Shown in pieces: positions 1-5,067 of a stretch of 5,067 nucleotides of DNA; the stretch's first letter is position 1; the number at the start of each line of letters is the position of its first letter. A model generated the notes under the pieces. That model was given only the letters and a program-made list of their open reading frames with translations. It searched no databases and had not been told where the DNA came from. Location of the stretch: the NCBI GenBank assembly GCA_017538775.1, contig JAFYIF010000328.1, positions 1-5,067 of the forward strand, read 5' to 3'. A program made the translations under genes and the position numbers. The DNA is from Oscillospiraceae bacterium (lineage in GTDB: Bacteria; Bacillota; Clostridia; Oscillospirales; Oscillospiraceae).

Positions 1-2955
1 CGGGAGATTTTCAGCGTCAAACGGGAAAAGCTGAACAACTACGCCGCCTACAGCGGGTATCGGAGCCGCAGCGGAGATCATTCCTGTACCCAGGAGGCGT
101 TCTGCAAGTATCTGTTGGCAGAACTGCCGAAGCCCTCCGAGAGTGACGCGGAACTGCTGCGCATGTTCGGAGAACTCCACGACGGAAGCTTTCTGACCAA
201 ACTGAAAGGGTCCGACAACGGCGTGATCCCCTATCAGCTCCAGCGCCAGGAGCTGCGGCAGATCCTGGAGAACGCTGCCGGCTATCTGCCGTTTCTGAAC
301 GAACGGGACGCGGCAGGGCGCACGGTGCGCGAAAAGGTGGAGATGACCTTCTCCTTCCGCATCCCCTACTACGTCGGCCCGCTCCATCCGAACGCCGGGA
401 GCCGCTGGGCGGTTCGCGCCCCTGGGAAAGAGCGGGAGAAGGTCTATCCCTGGAATTTCGGGGAGCTCGTGGACACGGAGGCCAGTGCCGGGGCGTTCAT
501 CGAACAGCTGATCGGCCGGTGCAGCTATACCGGGGAGCGTGTGCTTCCCAAGGATTCTCTGCTGTACAGCGAATACATGCTGCGCAACGAGATGAACCCC
601 CTCCGGGTGAACGGCAAACCGCTCCCGGTCGATGTCCGTGAGGCCATGATCCGGGACCTGTTTCAGAACAGCCGGAAAAAGGTGACGAAGAAACAGATCC
701 GGAACTACCTGCTCTGCCGCGGCCTGATCGGCGCGGAGGATGAGCTGAGCGGGATCGACGATACGGTCAAGTCCACGCTGCGGTCCTATCACGATATGCG
801 CAGGATCCTGGAGAAAACGGGAGACCGGGAACTGGTGGAGGAGATCATCCGCCACATCCTGATTTTTGGCGAAGATCGCGCCATGCTTCGGAACTGGCTG
901 CGGAAGAACTGCCCCGGACTGGACGAGAGCGACCTTTCCTATCTGTCGCGGCTGAAGTACAGCGCGTGGGGCCGCCTCTCGCGGACCTTCCTGACGGAAC
1001 TGTACAGCGAAGACCCGGACGGGGAGAGCGGAGAGGCATACAACATCCTGGAGATGCTGCGTCGGACCGACTGCAACCTGATGCAGCTGCTGACGGACCG
1101 CTACCGCTTTGCGGAATTGGCTGAGGCGCACAGGAACGCGCTGTTTGGCGGCAGACAGACGCTGGACGACCGGCTGGACAGCCTGTATCTCGCGCCCGCC
1201 GTGCGCCGCAGCGTCCGCCAGACGCTTCGGATCGTGGACGAGATCGTGGACATCCGAAAGGGTGTGCCGAGCAAGATCTTCATCGAAATGGCCCGGGGGA
1301 GCGCGCAGGAGATGAAGGGAAAACGGACCGAGTCCCGGAGGGCGAAGCTGCTGGAGCTGTACGACGCCTGCCGGGCGGAGAGCGCCGCGCTGAGGCCCAT
1401 GCTGGAGCGGGAGGACGACGAGCGTCTGCGAAGCGATAAGCTGTTTCTCTACTACAGCCAGTTTGGAAAGTGTATGTACAGCGGGGAACCCATTGACCTG
1501 GAAGGGCTGATGAGCGGCCACGGCTTCGACATCGACCACATTTTCCCCCGCTCCCGGGTGAAGGACAACAGCCTGGACAACCGTGTGGTCGTGAAGAATG
1601 TGCTGAATCGGGAGAAGACCAACGAGTACCCGATCAAAAGAGAGATCCGCACGTCGATGCGCCCGTTCTGGAAGATGCTGCGGGAGAAGGGCCTGATCAG
1701 CGAAAAGAAATATGACCGCCTGACCCGTGCCACGCCGCTGACGGACGAGGAGCTTTCGGCCTTTGTGGCGCGGCAGCTGGTGGAGACGCAGCAGTCCACC
1801 CGGGCGCTGACGCTGCTGTTGAAGGAACGCTACGGCGAGCTGACGCGGATCGTCTTTTCCAAAGCGGGGAACGTCAGCGAATTCCGGCAAAGCTTTGATT
1901 TGCTGAAATGCCGCGAGGTGAACGACCTGCACCATGCCAGAGACGCATACCTGAACATCGTGGTGGGCAACGTCTATGACACGCGCTTTACCAAGCGCTT
2001 TTTTGCGAACATCCGCAGCGAGGAGTACAGCCTGAACCATGTGTTTGACCGGGACGTGCCCGGGGCCTGGGACACCCGCGCAAGCATCCAGACAGTGAAG
2101 CGTGTGATGGCGAAGAACAACCCCCTGGTGACGAGAATGCCGAAAGAGGTCGGGGGAGAACTGTTCAAGCTCAAGCTTAAGCCGGCGGGGAAAGGACAGT
2201 TGGAAAAGAAGCGCGGCCTGCCGGTGGAGCGCTACGGCGGCTACAACAAACTGACCGGCGCATACTATCTGGTGGCGGAGCATACCGAACGGGGGAAGCG
2301 GGTCAGAAGCATCGAGACGGTCCTGCTGTATCAGCAAAAGGAGTACGAGAAGGACCCGCTGCGCTATTGCACCGACGTACTCGGCCTCTGTGAACCGCGC
2401 ATCGTTTGCAGCGAGATTCGCGTGGATACGCTGCTGGAGCTGGACGGCAGCCGCCTGTACATTTCCGGCAGAACGGGGAACAATTACGTCTATGAACACG
2501 CATATCAGCTTGCCATTGACCCGGAATGGGAGCGCTATCTCCGGAAGCTGACAAAATATCTGGATCGCTGCGCCGCGAAACGGGCGGAGCTGCCCATCAC
2601 GGAATTCGATGGGATTACCGGAGAGATGAACCGGGGGCTGTACGACTGCTTTCTCCAGAAGATGCAGGCGCCGGTCTATCAGAAGCTGCTCGCCAACATG
2701 GAGCGGGACCTGCGCGGCAGCAAAGACGCCTTTGACCGGATGTCTCTCTACGAACAGGCGAAAACCCTTCTGGAGATCCTGAAAGCGTTTCGCAGCGATG
2801 CGCAGAACGCCAATTTGGAAGCGCTGTGTGGCAAGGGAAAGGAAACGGCGGGGCGCATTACTATGAACAAGAAGCTGAGCGAGAAAAAAACGGCCTATCT
2901 GATCCATCAGTCTGTGACCGGCCTGTATGAAACGCGCGAAGACCTGCTGAGGTGA
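1..2955 (+). CDS. cas9: CRISPR-associated endonuclease Cas9, type II-A (5'-truncated by window edge)
   Basis: RNA-guided DNA endonuclease, the effector of the type II-A system. The frame is open from base 1 to the TGA at 2953-2955, giving 984 visible residues. The TTG at 115 is internal, not the start. Similarity to S. pyogenes Cas9 (SpyCas9) is clear throughout. REC lobe: residues 1 to about 400, with REIFSV near the start and FRIPYYVGPL around 119-128. RuvC-II: IFIEMARG, E429 matching Spy E762. HNH: DIDHIFPRS, H513 matching H840, and N536 matching N863. RuvC-III: HHARDAYLN, H645 and D648 matching H983 and D986. PAM-interacting domain: about 721-984, with RYGGY at 744-748 and LIHQSVTGLYETR at 967-979. 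All visible catalytic residues are present, so the nuclease looks intact. RuvC-I and the bridge helix lie outside. Full length is inferred to be about 1,330 residues. The Spy PAM-reading arginines are not conserved (residues 952-955 read RITM). Confidence 0.98.
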   Translation, partial: REIFSVKREKLNNYAAYSGYRSRSGDHSCTQEAFCKYLLAELPKPSESDAELLRMFGELHDGSFLTKLKGSDNGVIPYQLQRQELRQILENAAGYLPFLNERDAAGRTVREKVEMTFSFRIPYYVGPLHPNAGSRWAVRAPGKEREKVYPWNFGELVDTEASAGAFIEQLIGRCSYTGERVLPKDSLLYSEYMLRNEMNPLRVNGKPLPVDVREAMIRDLFQNSRKKVTKKQIRNYLLCRGLIGAEDELSGIDDTVKSTLRSYHDMRRILEKTGDRELVEEIIRHILIFGEDRAMLRNWLRKNCPGLDESDLSYLSRLKYSAWGRLSRTFLTELYSEDPDGESGEAYNILEMLRRTDCNLMQLLTDRYRFAELAEAHRNALFGGRQTLDDRLDSLYLAPAVRRSVRQTLRIVDEIVDIRKGVPSKIFIEMARGSAQEMKGKRTESRRAKLLELYDACRAESAALRPMLEREDDERLRSDKLFLYYSQFGKCMYSGEPIDLEGLMSGHGFDIDHIFPRSRVKDNSLDNRVVVKNVLNREKTNEYPIKREIRTSMRPFWKMLREKGLISEKKYDRLTRATPLTDEELSAFVARQLVETQQSTRALTLLLKERYGELTRIVFSKAGNVSEFRQSFDLLKCREVNDLHHARDAYLNIVVGNVYDTRFTKRFFANIRSEEYSLNHVFDRDVPGAWDTRASIQTVKRVMAKNNPLVTRMPKEVGGELFKLKLKPAGKGQLEKKRGLPVERYGGYNKLTGAYYLVAEHTERGKRVRSIETVLLYQQKEYEKDPLRYCTDVLGLCEPRIVCSEIRVDTLLELDGSRLYISGRTGNNYVYEHAYQLAIDPEWERYLRKLTKYLDRCAAKRAELPITEFDGITGEMNRGLYDCFLQKMQAPVYQKLLANMERDLRGSKDAFDRMSLYEQAKTLLEILKAFRSDAQNANLEALCGKGKETAGRITMNKKLSEKKTAYLIHQSVTGLYETREDLLR
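2949..2955 (+). promoter_or_regulatory. Ribosome binding site of cas1, inside the cas9 3' end
   Basis: GAGGTGA, close to the Shine-Dalgarno consensus, overlaps the last codons and stop of cas9 and ends 4 bases before the cas1 ATG at 2960. It supports that start and suggests ribosomes finishing cas9 begin cas1 directly. Confidence 0.7.
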
Positions 2956-2959
2956 ACGC

Positions 2960-3835
2960 ATGGGCTGGCGGATCGTATCCATATCCAGACTTTGCAAGCT
3001 GGACTACAAAATGGATTATTTGGTCATGCGCGAGCGCGAAGAAACGACGCGGATCCATTTGAGCGAGATCGACGTGCTGATTTTGGAATCCACTGCCATT
3101 TCCCTGACAGCATATCTTCTGCGGGAACTCGACCGAAGAAAAATTGCTGTAATCTTTTGTGATGAGACGCGGACGCCCTATGCGGTCCTTGCGTCTCTCT
3201 ATGGAAGTCACGACACTGCGTTGCGCTATCGCCAGCAGGTGGAATGGAGACCGGAAACGCGGGAGCAGGTGTGGTCGGAAATTGTCCGTTGCAAGATACT
3301 TGGACAGGCTTCGGTCCTTCCTGCGGAAAACCGGCGGGAGCGGGAGCTGCTGCTGGCATATCTGGACGAGGTGATGCCGGGAGACGCGACCAACCGGGAG
3401 GGTCATGCCGCAAAGGTCTATTTCAACGCTCTGTTTGGGAAAGATTATACGAGAAATCAGGACTGTGCGCAAAACGCTGCCCTGAACTACGGATACGCGC
3501 TGCTGCTGTCCGCGACCGCACGGGAGATCACCGCAGCGGGCTATTGCACCCAGTTGGGTCTGTTCCATAGCAACCGGTTCAACCGGCTGAATCTGGCCAG
3601 CGATTTGATGGAACCCTTTCGACCGTTCGTGGATGCGTGTGTGCGGGATATGCAGCCCACGGAGTTCGGACGGGAGGAAAAGCGGGCGCTGATCGGCGTG
3701 TTGAACCGCCAGCTGCTGCTCAATGGAAAGCGGCAATATCTCCTGAACGCGCTGCGTCTTTACGTCCTCAGCGTGTTGGAGGCGCTGGAGCATGACGAGC
3801 CATCCAGAATTTGCTTTCCTGCATATGAACCATGA
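2960..3835 (+). CDS. cas1: CRISPR-associated endonuclease/integrase Cas1, type II
   Basis: Metal-dependent DNA integrase subunit. With Cas2 it inserts new spacers at the leader-repeat junction. It is 291 residues long, the usual size for type II-A Cas1. The N-terminal MGWRIVSIS and HLSEIDVLILEST match the beta-rich N-terminal domain of S. pyogenes Cas1 closely. The helical C-terminal domain holds the active site: E147 in NREGHAA, H203 in GLFHSNRFN and E218 in ASDLMEPFRP (metal and catalytic residues by family knowledge). The ATG at 2960 is chosen for its Shine-Dalgarno GAGGTGA, its 4-base gap after cas9, and its N-terminus, which matches the family. The stop overlaps the cas2 start. The gene looks complete and functional. 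The long open frame on the opposite strand here is a composition shadow. Confidence 0.98.
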   Translation: MGWRIVSISRLCKLDYKMDYLVMREREETTRIHLSEIDVLILESTAISLTAYLLRELDRRKIAVIFCDETRTPYAVLASLYGSHDTALRYRQQVEWRPETREQVWSEIVRCKILGQASVLPAENRRERELLLAYLDEVMPGDATNREGHAAKVYFNALFGKDYTRNQDCAQNAALNYGYALLLSATAREITAAGYCTQLGLFHSNRFNRLNLASDLMEPFRPFVDACVRDMQPTEFGREEKRALIGVLNRQLLLNGKRQYLLNALRLYVLSVLEALEHDEPSRICFPAYEP

Positions 3836-4152
3836 CATACCGTTATATGAGACTGCTTTTGTTTTTTGACCTTCCGACAGAGACCGGTCAGGACCGCAGG
3901 GCCTACAGCCGATTTCGGAAAATGCTGCTGAAAAACGGATTTCTCATGATGCAGGAATCCGTCTACTGCAAACTGGCAGTGAATTCAGGCGCTGCAGAGG
4001 CTGCGCTGGAGACCGTGCGAAAAAACAAGCCCGAACGCGGTCTGATTCAGGCTCTGTTGATTACGGAAAAACAGTATTCCCGCATGGAATTTATCCTTGG
4101 AACCCATGTAGGAGATGTTTTGGACACCGATGAAAGGTATGTGGAGTTATGA
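3832..4152 (+). CDS. cas2: CRISPR-associated protein Cas2, type II
   Basis: Small ferredoxin-fold protein whose dimer bridges two Cas1 dimers in the spacer integration complex. It is 106 residues long, normal for type II-A. The first strand, MTYRYMRLLLFFDLPTET, carries D13, the conserved acidic residue of the family, and resembles S. pyogenes Cas2 (MSYRYMR...FDMPTDT). Further family matches are YSRFRKMLLKNGF, MMQESVYCKL and LITEKQYSRM. The start overlaps the cas1 stop by 4 bases (ATGA). No clear Shine-Dalgarno precedes it, so translation probably depends on coupling to cas1. A second ATG at 3847 is possible but would lose the conserved N-terminal residues. The end overlaps csn2 in the same ATGA fashion. 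Confidence 0.97.
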   Translation: MTYRYMRLLLFFDLPTETGQDRRAYSRFRKMLLKNGFLMMQESVYCKLAVNSGAAEAALETVRKNKPERGLIQALLITEKQYSRMEFILGTHVGDVLDTDERYVEL

Positions 4153-4817
4153 CCTTGATGTTTCCCTGGCTGGACCAGCCCTTGTGCCTTACGGAGAACC
4201 GGATTCAGGTGCTTGTCATCGAAGACCCTGTTATCCTCCGGCAGACGCTCCGCGAACTGACCGAGCAGATTGCGGGAGAGACCGGGCGCGTTGTATTCGG
4301 CGTGGACAACGTGCCCGTGGAGCTGTCCGGGACCGCAGTCTTGATAAGCGATCCGCTGCGGCCGTTGGAGGAGTCGAAAAAACTGACAAACCGCATACTT
4401 CAGGAGGCATCCAAAGTAGCGGGTGAGTTTCCAGACTGCGTAGGGCGCGTCTTGCTCGATCTTCAGGAGCTTGCTTCAGAGCTATGCGCCGCGCTGGACT
4501 TCAACGTGACCTGTACGATTCCGACCGGCCCGGAACCGCTGATGCGCCTGCTGAGCATCCGGGCGGATGTCGATGACCTGGACCTGGCAGAACTGCTCCT
4601 GGAGACCATGCGTCTGCAACGGCGTCTGTTGGGAAAGCGACTGTTCTTTCTTTACGGCGTCAAACGGCTTTTGACCCGAGATGAGCTGGAGCGTTTCTAC
4701 CGTTCGATTCTTTATGAGAAGCTGTATGTTGTCCTGTTGGAGTCAGCGCAGACCGGTTCCCAACTGCCGGGAGAAACAGTCACAATTCTGGATGAGGACC
4801 TCTGTATCATCCGTTGA
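4149..4817 (+). CDS. csn2: Type II-A CRISPR adaptation protein Csn2
   Basis: Csn2 is the signature protein of subtype II-A. In the family it forms a tetrameric, calcium-dependent ring that binds ends of linear double-stranded DNA and is needed for spacer acquisition with Cas1, Cas2 and Cas9. This one has 222 residues, the size of the short Csn2 form. The N-terminus MTLMFPWLDQPLCL aligns with S. pyogenes Csn2 (MNLNFSLLDEPIPL), and the C-terminus ILDEDLCIIR aligns with ILDEDYFLIT. Between them lie LLSIRADVDDLDLAELL and the LFFLYGVKRLLTRDEL segment typical of the family. The sequence is otherwise divergent, as usual for Csn2. The start overlaps the cas2 stop by 4 bases. A weak Shine-Dalgarno-like AAAGGT lies at 4133-4138. 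An ATG 9 bases downstream is less likely. It is the last cas gene before the array. Confidence 0.95.
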   Translation: MTLMFPWLDQPLCLTENRIQVLVIEDPVILRQTLRELTEQIAGETGRVVFGVDNVPVELSGTAVLISDPLRPLEESKKLTNRILQEASKVAGEFPDCVGRVLLDLQELASELCAALDFNVTCTIPTGPEPLMRLLSIRADVDDLDLAELLLETMRLQRRLLGKRLFFLYGVKRLLTRDELERFYRSILYEKLYVVLLESAQTGSQLPGETVTILDEDLCIIR

Positions 4818-4825
4818 GAAGCCTC

Positions 4826-4855
4826 TTTACAAACTCTGTTGATCCATGCTATCAT
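4826..4855 (+). promoter_or_regulatory. Candidate pre-crRNA promoter with extended -10
   Basis: The -35 candidate TTTACA (4826-4831) matches TTGACA at 5 of 6 bases. After 18 bases, TATCAT (4850-4855) matches TATAAT at 5 of 6, and TG at 4847-4848 supplies an extended -10. Transcription would start near 4861-4863, about 100 bases before the first repeat and in the direction of the array. This is a prediction from sequence match only. Confidence 0.6.
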
Positions 4856-4900
4856 TAGCTTGCCATGCAAAAGAACAACTGGAATGTAGTGCCGGGCTGC

Positions 4901-4919
4901 TCTGCTTCAAATAAGCGGA
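4901..4919 (+). other. Small possible hairpin in the leader
   Basis: TCTGCTT (4901-4907) can pair with AAGCGGA (4913-4919) across a 5-base loop (CAAAT), giving 7 pairs including one T-G (G-U in RNA). No T-run follows, so it is not a terminator. It may be an RNA structure in the leader transcript or may be chance. Confidence 0.3.
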
Positions 4920-4957
4920 AGGAATGGAGAAAACCGATCTGGAGGCTTGTGATTGAG

Positions 4958-4964
4958 ATTTGAG
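4958..4964 (+). promoter_or_regulatory. Leader-anchoring sequence ATTTGAG
   Basis: ATTTGAG directly touches the first repeat. The same heptamer at the same place is the established leader-anchoring sequence in streptococcal type II-A arrays, where it is required for new spacers to enter next to the first repeat. Its presence fixes 4965 as the leader-proximal repeat and the integration site as the 4964/4965 junction. Confidence 0.85.
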
Positions 4965-5000
4965 GTTTGAGAGCAGTGTAATTTTGAATGGTAGTAAAAC
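4965..5000 (+). repeat. CRISPR repeat 1 (leader-proximal)
   Basis: 36-base direct repeat unit, identical to the copy at 5031-5066. It is preceded by the leader-anchoring motif. Its GTTT and AAAC ends are inverted copies of each other. In type II systems the repeat RNA pairs with the tracrRNA anti-repeat before RNase III processing. Confidence 0.98.
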
Positions 5001-5030
5001 AAGGCACTTCGTCAATTTGGCGATTTCGCT
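5001..5030 (+). other. CRISPR spacer 1 (most recently acquired)
   Basis: 30-base unique sequence between the two repeats, beginning AAGGCACTTCGTC and ending GGCGATTTCGCT. By its position next to the leader it should be the newest spacer. I see no matching protospacer elsewhere in this window, so its target is unknown. Confidence 0.96.
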
Positions 5031-5066
5031 GTTTGAGAGCAGTGTAATTTTGAATGGTAGTAAAAC
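5031..5066 (+). repeat. CRISPR repeat 2
   Basis: Exact second copy of the 36-base repeat. It ends one base before the window edge. The last base of the window (A) is taken as the first base of spacer 2, although an A also follows repeat 1. Confidence 0.97.
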
Positions 5067-5067
5067 A

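Larger units (their letters stand above)
4818..4964 (+). promoter_or_regulatory. CRISPR leader region
   Basis: This 147-base stretch between the csn2 stop and the first repeat holds no credible gene and is visibly more AT-rich than cas9. Its position next to the first repeat, and the ATTTGAG motif at its right end, identify it as the leader that drives array transcription and directs new spacers to the first repeat. It contains a candidate promoter at 4826-4855 and a small possible hairpin at 4901-4919. No stem followed by a T-run is visible, so I see no intrinsic terminator separating csn2 from the array. Confidence 0.88.
4965..5067 (+). CRISPR. Type II-A CRISPR array, leader-proximal end (continues past the window)
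   Basis: Two identical 36-base repeats (4965-5000 and 5031-5066) flank one 30-base spacer, and the window ends one base into the next spacer. Repeats begin GTTTGAGAGCAGTGT and end TGGTAGTAAAAC, the GTTT...AAAC form typical of type II-A, in the same orientation as the cas genes. The 36/30 spacing is standard for this subtype. Repeat 1 is the newest end of the array by leader position. The total number of spacers cannot be seen. Confidence 0.98.

Noticed and set aside
1101..1400. Antisense and alternate-frame open frames inside cas9 and csn2 (for example minus strand 1101-1400 and 1452-1799)
   Set aside because: All lie within strongly conserved coding sequence and give low-complexity, arginine- or serine-rich translations typical of shadow frames.
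115..2955. TTG at 115 as the start of cas9
   Set aside because: The frame is open to base 1, and the upstream residues (REIFSVKREKLNNYAAY) align with SpyCas9 REC residues. The real start is outside the window.
2861..3838. A 325-codon open frame on the minus strand covering all of cas1
   Set aside because: It lies opposite a clear, conserved Cas1 gene, shows no recognisable family features, and is explained by the GC-rich codon pattern of cas1.
4844..4868. CCATGC occurring twice in the leader (4844-4849 and 4863-4868)
   Set aside because: A six-base direct repeat at this distance is too short to call an operator or attachment site, and the first copy overlaps the promoter candidate.
4827..5015. 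A 62-codon minus-strand open frame over the leader and first repeat
   Set aside because: It runs through the CRISPR repeat and leader, has no ribosome site or family similarity that I can see, and is a chance frame.
5011..5023. Near-palindrome CGTCAATTTGGCG inside spacer 1
   Set aside because: The half-sites meet around a single base, so no hairpin can form. If meaningful, it would belong to the target element, not to this locus.
4965..5067. Repeat unit of 37 bases, because an A follows both repeats
   Set aside because: With only two copies a shared base is expected fairly often by chance. 36 bases ending in AAAAC is the usual type II-A form, and the spacer is then the standard 30 bases.

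Overview
This window is the right-hand part of a type II-A CRISPR-Cas locus. All genes lie on the + strand, in the order cas9 (5' end cut off by the window edge), cas1, cas2, csn2, then the leader and the first two repeats of the CRISPR array. The presence of csn2 together with a large SpyCas9-like Cas9 makes this subtype II-A rather than II-B or II-C.

Host: type II-A systems are found almost entirely in Bacillota (Firmicutes). The cas genes are visibly GC-rich, with many codons ending in G or C. This argues against a low-GC Streptococcus, Staphylococcus or Listeria and fits a higher-GC Clostridia-type (for example gut) bacterium or a relative. This assignment is an inference from composition and protein similarity only.

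Layout: positions 1-2955 encode 984 residues of Cas9, starting inside the REC lobe and running through RuvC-II, HNH, RuvC-III and the PAM-interacting domain to the true C-terminus. By alignment from memory to S. pyogenes Cas9, roughly 345 N-terminal residues (RuvC-I, bridge helix, part of REC) lie to the left of the window. cas1 starts 4 bases after cas9 stops. cas1/cas2 and cas2/csn2 each overlap by 4 bases (ATGA), so the four genes look like one translationally coupled operon. Positions 4818-4964 hold no gene. This is the array leader, with a good candidate promoter (TTTACA, 18 bases, TGcTATCAT) and, touching the first repeat, the ATTTGAG motif known as the leader-anchoring sequence of type II-A systems. 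Repeat 1 (4965-5000), a 30-base spacer (5001-5030) and repeat 2 (5031-5066) follow, and the array continues off the right edge.

How it works together (known for the family): Cas1-Cas2 with Csn2 and Cas9 capture new spacers and insert them at the leader-repeat junction. The array transcript pairs with a tracrRNA and is processed to guide Cas9 to DNA targets. I see no tracrRNA anti-repeat in the window, so it probably lies outside, most likely left of cas9. The system type is well known. The points that deserve attention are the loss of the SpyCas9 PAM-reading arginines, the exactly kept leader-anchoring motif set in a heptamer series, and features of the leader.
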